In this document: piece by piece, positions 28,701 through 35,626 of the stretch
How positions within the stretch are numbered: the stretch's first letter is position 1
Layout of the letters: every line of letters begins with the position of its first letter
From: Myxococcus stipitatus
Lineage (GTDB): Bacteria; Myxococcota; Myxococcia; Myxococcales; Myxococcaceae
Direction of reading: 5' to 3'
Assembly (NCBI RefSeq): GCF_021412625.1
Contig: NZ_JAKCFI010000001.1
Location: 124,001-188,000 of the forward strand
Length of the DNA: 64,000 nt
Translations under genes and position numbers: made by a program
Notes under the pieces: generated by a model
Database searches by the model: none
What the model saw: only the letters and a program-made list of their open reading frames with translations
Told to the model about the DNA's origin: nothing

Positions 28701-29125
28701 AGGCCGGGCTTCTCCCGGGCCAACCGCTCCCGGAGCGTCTCCCCATCCACGTACTCCAGCGCGAGGTAGGGGCGTCCCTGGAACCACCCCACCGCGTGCA
28801 CGGTGACGATGTGGGGATGGCTGAACCTGGCGATGGTGCGCGCCTCGTCGAAGAGTCGCTCCGAGGGGGCGGCGCCGAGCAGCTCGACCTTGAGGAACTT
28901 CAGGGCGACCCGCCTCCCCAGCTCCACGTCCTGCGCGAGGAAGACCTCGCCCATCGCCCCTTCGGCGATGAATCGCACGATGCGAAAGCCATCCACCTGG
29001 CTGCCCACCTCGATGGCGCCTGGCACCGAGGCTGGGGACCGCACGGCGGGTTTGCGTGACATCGGGAGGAAAGTGTCCGTCAACGCAATCCCAGACGACA
29101 ACTGCACATCGGGACAGTGAGGCAT
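25709..29125 (-). CDS. Ser/Thr kinase - nSTAND1 NTPase - TM - FGE-sulfatase multidomain protein
   Basis: A 1138-residue signalling protein. In order: Hanks kinase (about 45-300; VALKFLK, HADLKPEN, VDFGLA, APERWKG); a STAND-type NTPase like nSTAND1 (about 315-700; entry FRGLRPFTESDAEDFFGRE, P-loop GPSGIGKSS near 345, Walker B LLALDAFEEVF near 432, arginine sensor LVLRDDYLGHF); a transmembrane helix (about 735-757); and a C-terminal FGE-sulfatase-like domain (about 905-1130; PAGPYW, EVTNGQF, GNVAEW). The kinase has HAD for HRD but keeps DFG. The ATG at 29125 is chosen because GAGG lies just upstream; an ATG at 29062 lacks a site. It is divergent from the trypsin gene. Confidence 0.88.
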   Translation of the reverse strand: MPHCPDVQLSSGIALTDTFLPMSRKPAVRSPASVPGAIEVGSQVDGFRIVRFIAEGAMGEVFLAQDVELGRRVALKFLKVELLGAAPSERLFDEARTIARFSHPHIVTVHAVGWFQGRPYLALEYVDGETLRERLAREKPGLNDSLRICRAIAEAIAEAHQHGIVHADLKPENILIPRDGRVRVVDFGLARHAGGEHGAASGTPAYMAPERWKGALPSPAMDVWSLGVIACELLEGRRPLDDVQLAQFAFSPMPLALSPRVRELPGGHVLEECLAITPEARPSARIVAQAMSEALVPGPHREGNRAPFRGLRPFTESDAEDFFGRELELDGFVERLRHEALVPLIGPSGIGKSSFLHAGVFARFRQMEQWTVLHARPGPRPLTRLAAMLVSGLEDAPPASTVAESLARRPGEVVSLLRRRHEAAGGNVLLALDAFEEVFTLASPTEATQVAACLMAAASVEDPWRIVLVLRDDYLGHFSRLEPLRPTLGAAFVLAKLTPAAIQEAVTAPLRRVGYAVDAPSLLGRLVDEVQAQPMGLPLLQFVCMALWDRRDVASRLLRASVYESLGGAAGALASHAQQFLQQLPAEEVGVARTLLLRLVTVEGMRRPRPLPELLEGLSSAAPGVLEKLQSNRLVGTTRDPQTDEPLVELAHESLATTWPALTHWVAETREERTLVQQLEEAARLWDQRGRPDEETWSDEPLRQAMHRVANWNIPLPTRSRAFLEAGQRRARKMVRRRHLLLGGFVSLLVMVSLSSMAAALAFRENQLEAIRQQALIRLVSADIGRFDLVLESYDFDPVSQRWAKAALSDVVDWRLVPAQGITAPDAATAYREPDLRRQPPESTSHGVRKERVEAPSRSAWLFVDRAGCAPSVIHLERLPGYRERDQVPIPTLQLPIPTCAASRLGMIPIPAGPYWRPGDDEAREPERLVEVAGFSLDQTEVTNGQFRLFEERVLPRTPYVRELPPQHPIFSRSLEMASPVTGLDAASAEAFCRYMGKSLPTADEWRKGFRGGLVLDARGRQTNPAPKRNTVWLVSRKFPPTNLMGHDPYPGVAPVGSFPEDQSPYGIMDLAGNVAEWTETTESQGNFQNLRRVMGGRWDVPPEEGHHRAAWSNHLPPRRFEFGIGMRCVERTASPRG

Positions 29126-29313
29126 TGCCGCCTCGGGGGACTGTCCACCGGGCTCGACAGGCAATGGGGGCCTTCGTCACGGGGATTGGACAGCCTCGGG
29201 GGCCAAGCCCTCGGAGTGACAGGGGAGGGAGGTGGCCCATCGCGGCACGTTTCGAGCACACCCGGGGCGCCAGCAGTCTCCCCACCTCATGCCGTCGTCC
29301 GGAGCATCCCCTC

Positions 29314-30273
29314 ATGTCTCGAGGCCCGCTCGGCCTTCTCTCCATCCTCGTCCTGTCGATGCAGTCGCCTCATTCCGCTGAGCGCGCGGCCGCCGCGTCG
29401 CCGACGAGAGCGGCTTCCGTCACGCCTGACCGAGGCGGGGCCCAGGCGGACCCGCCCCGAGAGGATGACACCGCGGTGGTGTTCAAGGCCGCGAGCGTGC
29501 AGGTGAAGCCCGGTGGCTCACGCGGGGCTGCCAGGGTGAAGGACGCGAGCGTCGAGCAACCCCGCGCCGTCCAGGCCATCGCCGGTGGTGTCGAGGCTTC
29601 CGTCGACAAGTGGCCCTTCGGCGTCGCGCTCGCGTATCGGAATCAGCAGGGGACGCTGACGCAGTACTGCGGCGGCTCCCTGGTGTCTCCCGACATCGTG
29701 TTGACCGCGGCGCATTGTCGGGTAGCCACCGGGCACTATGCCATCCTCGGTAGACACGACCTCGCGTCGAACAAGGGACGGGCGCTGCGAATCGTCGAGG
29801 TGCTGTCGCATGTCGGATTCGACGAGCGGAGCTTCCAGAATGACATCGCGCTGTTGCGGCTCTCGGCGCCCGTGAAGGAGTTCCCGCCCGTACGGTTGGC
29901 GGACGAGTCATGGGAGCTGGAAGAGGGGCAGGCCGTGACGGCCCTGGGCTGGCGCGCCACCGGTGAGCAGGGCGCGGCCTCACTCGTCCTGAACGAGGTG
30001 ACGGTGCCCGTGGCCTCTTCGTCGACATGCATGGGCCAGTACGCGCGGCGATACCCCATCACGCCTGGCATGGTCTGCACGAACACGGCGGACTTGCGGG
30101 ATGGCTGCGCGGGCGACAGCGGTGGACCCTTGCTCGTGACCACTCGGGAGGGCGACGTGGTCCAGGTCGGGGTGGCCAGCTTCGGTAACGGCTGTGCCCG
30201 CCCGGGCCTCTTCGGCGTCTACACCCGGGTCTCCGCCTTCCGGAAGTGGATGTCGTCCGTCCTCGTTCCGTGA
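29314..30273 (+). CDS. Secreted trypsin-like serine protease (S1)
   Basis: A 319-residue chymotrypsin-fold protease with signal peptide (residues 1-25) and a pro-region of about 70 residues before IAGGVEASVDKWPF, where zymogen cleavage would expose Ile. The triad is complete: LTAAHC (His), NDIALL (Asp) and GDSGGP (Ser), with DGCAGD setting an Asp-type S1 pocket typical of trypsin (Arg/Lys specificity). Paired Cys residues suggest disulfides. GGAG precedes the ATG at 29314. It is divergent from the kinase/STAND/FGE gene. Confidence 0.9.
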   Translation: MSRGPLGLLSILVLSMQSPHSAERAAAASPTRAASVTPDRGGAQADPPREDDTAVVFKAASVQVKPGGSRGAARVKDASVEQPRAVQAIAGGVEASVDKWPFGVALAYRNQQGTLTQYCGGSLVSPDIVLTAAHCRVATGHYAILGRHDLASNKGRALRIVEVLSHVGFDERSFQNDIALLRLSAPVKEFPPVRLADESWELEEGQAVTALGWRATGEQGAASLVLNEVTVPVASSSTCMGQYARRYPITPGMVCTNTADLRDGCAGDSGGPLLVTTREGDVVQVGVASFGNGCARPGLFGVYTRVSAFRKWMSSVLVP

Positions 30274-30310
30274 GCGAAGGGCTCGAGAGGTCGTCGGCGC
30301 GGGTGAAGCC

Positions 30311-30337
30311 CCGGGGGCCCATGTGGGCCGCCCCCGA
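30311..30337 (+). terminator. Possible hairpin terminator of the trypsin gene
   Basis: GGGGGC and GCCCCC pair around an 11-base spacer about 40 bases after the stop. No T-run follows, so termination is only inferred. Confidence 0.3.
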
Positions 30338-30416
30338 GGGTCAGTGGATGACGATGTGGCGAGCGCTCCGCCTGCGTGAGCGCACGCGCGGTTCGCGAGG
30401 AGGACGGGACAGGCGC

Positions 30417-31352
30417 TCAGCGGGCTCTGGCGGTCTTGAGGACCTTGTTCCGAATCGCCGGCTTCGAGATGCGCGGCGTGGCGCGGCTCTCGACGGGAAA
30501 CAGCTGGTTCAACGGACTGTTGTCCTTGAGGGACTGGGTCAGGGTCTCGTTCACGGGCACGGGCTCCGGATGGCTCCAGCCCATCAGGAGGGGCGCTTTC
30601 GTGAGCGAGTCCTGGATCATCACCAGTCGGTAGTCACATGCGAAGGTGACGGGGACCCCCTGGTGGAAGAGGGAGAGGTCGGGACGCGCCAGCGGGCGCC
30701 CACGCCCCAGCGGTTCAAACCCCGGGGGGAAGAGCTGCTTCCACTGGCGCAGTGCCTCCAGGTCGGAGTCGACCCTGGAGTCGGAGTCCAGCTGCTGTCC
30801 CGCGAGGGGAGTCGGCTCCCCGTCAGGAGTCGTGCCCACGTGGGGCGGAGCGAATCCGGCCTCCCGCGAGGAGTGGAGCGTGCGGAAGTCTTGAATCAGT
30901 CCCTCCGGCCCGAAGTCATCCGCTTCGACCCGCGCCGTCGTCCCAGTCACTTGCCTGCCACCCAGGGCCGCGGACGTGCTCTTGAGCAGGCTCAGCCCCT
31001 CCTGGCCGACGCCCGTCAGACAGCCGAGGATTCGCACCTCGACATCCGCGGGCAACACGCCGGCCAGCTCCCCGAGGACCGGGTGGGGGTTCGCGTTCAA
31101 GTCGAGCAGGGGTGTTTCATCGCCGAGCCAGAAGCGGGTGGGCGAGCCATGGCCCACGAGGTCGAGGCGGGTGAGGTCTCGCCCGTAGCGCATGACCAGC
31201 TCGAAGAGCTGCTCGGGCTCCTGGCACCGGGCGAAGCGGTGTCGCACGGCTTGTTCCGGCTGCGCGCCCCGCTCCTGGCAGTTGAAGACGATGGACTCGA
31301 AGACGGAGTCCATCTTCCTCGGATAGGAGATGATGGTGAGGTGGAGTTCCAT
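30417..31352 (-). CDS. Caspase/DUF4347-like putative cysteine peptidase
   Basis: A 311-residue protein. Residues about 50-135 resemble the caspase-hemoglobinase fold as in DUF4347/CHAT-like domains: a hydrophobic strand ending in LVGHGSP (His-68) and a second strand ending in ILGCLTGVGQEG (Cys-111), the expected catalytic dyad order and spacing. The C-terminal 150 residues are unrecognised. The ATG at 31352 is chosen because conservation-like sequence starts at MELHLTIISYP. The partner gene ends eight bases upstream, so they form an operon. Peptidase activity is inferred. Confidence 0.62.
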   Translation of the reverse strand: MELHLTIISYPRKMDSVFESIVFNCQERGAQPEQAVRHRFARCQEPEQLFELVMRYGRDLTRLDLVGHGSPTRFWLGDETPLLDLNANPHPVLGELAGVLPADVEVRILGCLTGVGQEGLSLLKSTSAALGGRQVTGTTARVEADDFGPEGLIQDFRTLHSSREAGFAPPHVGTTPDGEPTPLAGQQLDSDSRVDSDLEALRQWKQLFPPGFEPLGRGRPLARPDLSLFHQGVPVTFACDYRLVMIQDSLTKAPLLMGWSHPEPVPVNETLTQSLKDNSPLNQLFPVESRATPRISKPAIRNKVLKTARAR

Positions 31353-31360
31353 GGGAGGCC

Positions 31361-31861
31361 CTAGCCCTTGGACGCGCGGATGTCGGCCATGAGTCCCTGG
31401 ACTCGCTGATGCAGGCTGTCGTCTTCCTGCAGGGACTTGAACAGGGCCAGGACCGTGGCGACCGGCGCATCCGCGCCGATGGGCCACTTGCCGCCGCCTT
31501 CGGCCAGCGTCTCCACGAGGCCCTTCTTGCGGAGCCAGGTCGGCGACAGGAACAGGAACCCGAACTCACCCGCCTTGCCCAACTGCGCGGTCGAAGGGAG
31601 ATCCGGCCAGACGTAGCTCTGCTCGAGCTGCAACTGGAGGGTGTAGGGCGACGAGGGACGCGGCTGCTCGTTGACCAGATAGAAGCTCAGCTCCTGCACG
31701 CCGTTCGCGAGGAACTGGTTCGCGGCGACCTCGACCTTGAACGGCAGGAAGCACTCCGTGAGGTCCTTGGGCAACATCCGATTCCACCAGGTGGTCAACC
31801 CCTCGGCGGTGTCGCAAGTCCCTCGAGTCGAGCTCAGAAACGTGTCTGACTTCGTGACCAT
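31361..31861 (-). CDS. Hypothetical protein, operon partner of the caspase-like gene
   Basis: Not recognised. A 166-residue soluble protein without signal or membrane segment (MVTKSDTFLSSTRGTCD ... HQRVQGLMADIRASKG), mixed alpha/beta. AGGGGG lies upstream of the ATG at 31861. The close spacing to the caspase-like gene suggests that the two products work together, for instance as protease and regulator or substrate (inference). Confidence 0.65.
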   Translation of the reverse strand: MVTKSDTFLSSTRGTCDTAEGLTTWWNRMLPKDLTECFLPFKVEVAANQFLANGVQELSFYLVNEQPRPSSPYTLQLQLEQSYVWPDLPSTAQLGKAGEFGFLFLSPTWLRKKGLVETLAEGGGKWPIGADAPVATVLALFKSLQEDDSLHQRVQGLMADIRASKG

Positions 31862-32055
31862 GGTACCCCCTGTGCGTGATTGCGCTGGGGGGCCAAAGCA
31901 TTTCCCGAGCCAAGGTCTCGAAGACGTCCCCAGGAGTGGAATGGCCACTCACGCGTCCGCAAGGAGGCTCGGGAGTTCGTCCGCCTGTCCATCCGGGTCG
32001 ACATCGCCAGGGGCGGATGTCTTGGAATCTGGACAGTCGCGCCGGGAGCAGGCGG

Positions 32056-33939
32056 CTACTTCCCTCCTGGCGGCGTGCTCGGAGCGGGGGCCGGGGAGGC
32101 TGGCTTCTCCGCGGGCTTCTCGGCCGGAGCCTCCTTCCCCGCCGGCGGCGTCTGTCCCGCGGGGACGACGGTCTCCTTCTTCTCGGTCTCCACCTCGGAG
32201 CGCACGAGCTTGAAGTCGACGCGGCGGTTCTTCGCGCGGCCCAGCGCGGTGTCGTTGGTCGCGATGGGCCGGTCGAACCCGAAGCCCTCCGAGCTCAGGC
32301 GCTTGCGGTCGATGCCCTTGCTCACGAGGTACTCGAGCACGGAGCGCGCGCGGCGGTCGGACAGGCCCATGTTGAGCTGGCGCGAGCCGCGGTTGTCGGT
32401 GTGACCTTCGATGAGCACGGGCCCCAGGGTGGGGTTCTTGCGCAGCACCGTGGCCACCTCGTCGAGCAGGGGGTACGAGCGCTTCTGGATGACGGCGGAG
32501 CCCGTCTCGAAGAGCACGTTGCCCTTGATGCGGATGCGGTCGGACTCGACGAACACGTAGGGCGGGTTGTCGAACGGGCAGCCGTTGTTCTCCGGCGGGC
32601 CGAACTGGTCGGGGCAGTCGTCCTCGTTGTCGGGGACCTCGTCGCCGTCCGAGTCGGGGCAGCCGTCGTACTCCTTCGGTCCGGCCTTCTCCGGGCACTT
32701 GTCGAACTCGTCGGTGATGCCGTCGCCGTCCGTGTCCACCTCCGGGCAACCCTTTCGCTCCTTGGGGCCCGCCACGTTGGGGCAGCTGTCCTCGCCGTCC
32801 ACCACGCCGTCATCGTCGTTGTCCGGGTCGGGGCAGCCGTCGGAGTCCTCGAAGCCGTCCTTGTCCTCGGCCTCGTTGGGGCAGCGGTCCCTCACGTCCG
32901 GCACGCCATCGCCGTCCGAGTCGACGAAGCGCTCGTCGTAGCGCACGCCGAACATGACGCGCAGGGCCTCGCGCCCGTAGCCGCTCGACAGGCCGATGCC
33001 GCGCCCCACGTTCAGCTCCAGGCCCCAGTTGCCCCAGATCTTCGCGCGGGCGCCGACGAGCACCTCCCACGGCGTCTTCAGCGAATCGGACTGGTCGAAG
33101 TTGAACGGGCGCACCAGGGGCGTGGCCAGGTGCATCTCCGCGGTGGCCTCCACGTCCGTGAAGCGCCCCATGTTGGGCAGCTCGGCGATGGCGCCCGCGC
33201 CCAGCGTCACCTCGTCGTCCACCAGCAGGTTGAGGTACTGCGCCTTCTCGCGCAGTCGCAGGCCCACGTTGCCCAGCACGCGGAGGGGGATGGGCAGCGA
33301 GCCGAAGCGGTGCTCCACCGCGAGCCTCGGCGCGAAGAGCAAGCCGCGCTCGCCCGTGAAGCTGTCGGCGCTGCCGGTGGGGAAGCGCACCTCGCCGATG
33401 AGCGAGAGGCCCACCGGGAACTGCTCGCGGTCCAGCAGGTGGAGGCGAGGCACCAGGCGCACGTCCCCGAGCGTCGTGCGGCTCACGCCCGCGGCGCCCG
33501 GGAAGTCCGGCGCGTCCAGCGCGTCGCGCAGCAGCTGGAAGTTGTCGCCCTGGATGAGCGTGACGGGGAGGTCCACGCCCAGCTCCAGCCGCTCCAGCAC
33601 CTGGTAGGAGAAGAGCAGGTGCGCGTCGAGCCGGTAGGGCAGCAGGTTCCCCTGCTTCTCGTCACCCAGCTGCAGGGAGAGGATGCGCCAGTTGAAGTCG
33701 AACAGCAGCGCGCCTCGGAGGCTGCCCACCGGCTCCTGGCTGGTGGTGCCCTCCAGCGCGATGCCGCTGTGCTGCGCGGGGGTCGGCTTGACGGGGACGG
33801 CGTCGAAGCCTCGCGCGAACGGGTCGTTCTGCGCGTGGCTCGCCGTGGAGGCCAGCCACAGACCCACCAGGACGAGTCGGACGACCGAGCCGCGCAGGAG
33901 CCGCCACCAAGGGAAGTGCCCGGAGCTGGAGCCTCGCAT
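32056..33939 (-). CDS. OmpA-family protein with thrombospondin type-3 repeats
   Basis: A 627-residue outer-membrane protein: signal peptide (about 1-36), a beta-rich N-terminal region (about 45-325) that could form a barrel, calcium-binding thrombospondin-3 repeats (about 335-465; DSDGDGVPD, DDDGVVDGEDSCP), and an OmpA peptidoglycan-binding domain (about 475-590; IEGHTDNRGSRQLNMGLSDRRARSV) with an Ala/Pro/Lys tail. It should link outer membrane and peptidoglycan. The family is common and multicopy in myxobacteria. Confidence 0.92.
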   Translation of the reverse strand: MRGSSSGHFPWWRLLRGSVVRLVLVGLWLASTASHAQNDPFARGFDAVPVKPTPAQHSGIALEGTTSQEPVGSLRGALLFDFNWRILSLQLGDEKQGNLLPYRLDAHLLFSYQVLERLELGVDLPVTLIQGDNFQLLRDALDAPDFPGAAGVSRTTLGDVRLVPRLHLLDREQFPVGLSLIGEVRFPTGSADSFTGERGLLFAPRLAVEHRFGSLPIPLRVLGNVGLRLREKAQYLNLLVDDEVTLGAGAIAELPNMGRFTDVEATAEMHLATPLVRPFNFDQSDSLKTPWEVLVGARAKIWGNWGLELNVGRGIGLSSGYGREALRVMFGVRYDERFVDSDGDGVPDVRDRCPNEAEDKDGFEDSDGCPDPDNDDDGVVDGEDSCPNVAGPKERKGCPEVDTDGDGITDEFDKCPEKAGPKEYDGCPDSDGDEVPDNEDDCPDQFGPPENNGCPFDNPPYVFVESDRIRIKGNVLFETGSAVIQKRSYPLLDEVATVLRKNPTLGPVLIEGHTDNRGSRQLNMGLSDRRARSVLEYLVSKGIDRKRLSSEGFGFDRPIATNDTALGRAKNRRVDFKLVRSEVETEKKETVVPAGQTPPAGKEAPAEKPAEKPASPAPAPSTPPGGK

Positions 33940-33963
33940 GATGGAAGCTCATACCATCCACCT

Positions 33964-33996
33964 CCCGGGGGCGGAAGGAAATGACCCACCCCCGGG
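33964..33996 (-). terminator. Hairpin downstream of the M16 peptidase pair
   Basis: CCCGGGGG and CCCCCGGG pair (8 bp) around a 17-base loop, 20 bases after the stop of the second M16 gene and 25 bases before the OmpA-family start. It probably ends the M16 transcript. There is no T-run. Confidence 0.4.
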
Positions 33997-34015
33997 TGCG
34001 GAGTACAGCGTCGCG

Positions 34016-35626
34016 CTATTTCTCCATGAAGGATTGCGCGGGGACGACGTGGATGGCGTCCGGGTGCACGGGCAGCTTCAGCTGGATGATGGCCTGGTCC
34101 TGCTCGAGCAGCTCGGGGGACTTCTTGGACGCGTAGGAGATGGGCGAGGGCTGGCCGGAGCGCAGCGCCTGGGCGAGCCCTTCCGCGTCCTGGGTGACGA
34201 AGGCGAAGCCGAGCGCCTCCGGGTGGAGGCGGCGGCGCGCGGCCTCCTGGACGGACGCGGGCGTCATCTTCGTCATCGCCTGGCGGTACTGCTCCAGGAA
34301 GTCGGGCGTGCCGTAGAAGAGAGAGTCGATGGCGTACCCGAGCCGGCGCGAGTCCGTCTGCTCCCACAGCCGCGTGTAGCCCTGGAGGTAGCCGCGCATC
34401 AGGTCGAAGCGCTCCTGGGAGAGGGGCTGGTTCACCAACTGGTCGAGGAAGAACACCAGGCCCCGGGTGGCGAACACGGCGTTGGCGGGCTCCACGGGGC
34501 GGGCCCAGAGCGACATGAGCTGCTGGGTGCGCGCGATGTTGTTGCGGTTGTACGTGCTGCCCGGGTCCTCGATGAAGTTCTCGGCGTAGGCGTAGTCGCC
34601 GTAATTGAGGCCGCGCTTCTCGCGCAGCTCGTTGAACAGCACGCCGATGAACTGCCGGTGCTCACCCAGGTGCGACAGGGCGAAGGCGATGGAGAAGTAG
34701 TCCGGGTCGCCGCGGCGCAGGGGGTAGACGGTGCCCAGGCTGATGGCGGTGGACAGCGCCTCCTTCTGGACGATGACCACCTTGCCGGCGGAGGACTTCA
34801 CCGGGGGGAGCGTCACGCGCGGCGCGCCCGTGGCGGGCAGCGAGGCGAGCTTCGCCAGGAGCGACTGCTGGAGCGCGTCGTCCACGGCGCCGGCGAGCCC
34901 CACCACGAGCCGGTCCTGGGTGAAGACGCGCTGGGCGTGGGCCTTCACGTCGTCGAGGGTGATGGACTTCAGGCCCTGCACCGTGCCGCCGACGTAGTGC
35001 GCGTACGGGTGTCCCTCGTAGAGGAGCGCGTCGAGCGCCACCTTGCCGAGCGCCTCGTCATTCGCGCTGCGCAGGCCGTTCTCCACGTCGCTGACGGCGT
35101 TGGTGCGCAGGCGCTCCAGTTCGGCGGGGTCGAGCCGGGGGGCGAGCAGCACGTCGGTGAGGATGTCGACGAAGCGCGGGAGGAAGTCCTTGTGGACGCG
35201 GCCGGAGAAGGTGGTGAACTCCTTGTCCGGGAAGACCTCCAGCTCCGCGGCCATGGGGTAGAGCGCTTCGAGCAGCTGGGCGGAGGTGAGCTTCTGGGTG
35301 CCGCCCTCGGCCATGAGGGTCGCGGTGAGCGCGGTGAGGCCCTCCTTGCCCTTCGGGTCGTCGATGGAGCCGGTGTGGAAGACGAGCCGGAAGGTGACGA
35401 TGGGGGTGTCCGGGCGGGCCAGGACGACTCGCTCCAGCGGCTTGGGCTGGTGCAGCGGCACCGCCGGGACCTCGGTGGGCGCGGCGGTGGGGGCGGGCGT
35501 CGCCGGGGCGGTGGCCTCCTGGGCGGGAGGCGGCGGGGGGCTCGGCTCGGGCGCGGGCTTGGGCGTGGAGGCGCAGCCGGCCAGGGCCAGCAGGGCGGTG
35601 AGGGACAGGGTGGCTCGGGTGTTCAT
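34016..35626 (-). CDS. M16-family peptidase-like lipoprotein lacking the zinc motif
   Basis: A 536-residue envelope lipoprotein (LLALAGCAST lipobox) with a Pro/Ala-rich spacer and two M16 (pitrilysin/MPP-like) domains. The place of the HxxEH motif reads GKEGLTALTATLMAEGG, so zinc binding is lost and this is the non-catalytic half. Its start overlaps the stop of the intact M16 gene (TGATG) with GGAGGG upstream. M16 proteins often work as an active/inactive heterodimer, which fits here. Confidence 0.9.
   Translation of the reverse strand: MNTRATLSLTALLALAGCASTPKPAPEPSPPPPPAQEATAPATPAPTAAPTEVPAVPLHQPKPLERVVLARPDTPIVTFRLVFHTGSIDDPKGKEGLTALTATLMAEGGTQKLTSAQLLEALYPMAAELEVFPDKEFTTFSGRVHKDFLPRFVDILTDVLLAPRLDPAELERLRTNAVSDVENGLRSANDEALGKVALDALLYEGHPYAHYVGGTVQGLKSITLDDVKAHAQRVFTQDRLVVGLAGAVDDALQQSLLAKLASLPATGAPRVTLPPVKSSAGKVVIVQKEALSTAISLGTVYPLRRGDPDYFSIAFALSHLGEHRQFIGVLFNELREKRGLNYGDYAYAENFIEDPGSTYNRNNIARTQQLMSLWARPVEPANAVFATRGLVFFLDQLVNQPLSQERFDLMRGYLQGYTRLWEQTDSRRLGYAIDSLFYGTPDFLEQYRQAMTKMTPASVQEAARRRLHPEALGFAFVTQDAEGLAQALRSGQPSPISYASKKSPELLEQDQAIIQLKLPVHPDAIHVVPAQSFMEK

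Noticed and set aside
27005..29059. 684-codon plus-strand frame inside the kinase/STAND gene
   Set aside because: It is Arg/Gln/Gly-rich and lacks domains; the other strand encodes clear kinase and NTPase motifs.
25709..31861. Interpretation as a known CBASS, retron or toxin-antitoxin locus
   Set aside because: No cyclase, reverse transcriptase or antitoxin-like gene is visible; only the domain set of NTP-dependent conflict systems fits.
31876..33984. 702-codon plus-strand frame opposite the OmpA-family gene
   Set aside because: High GC creates long shadow frames; the minus-strand product has a signal peptide, TSP3 repeats and an OmpA domain, while this frame shows none.
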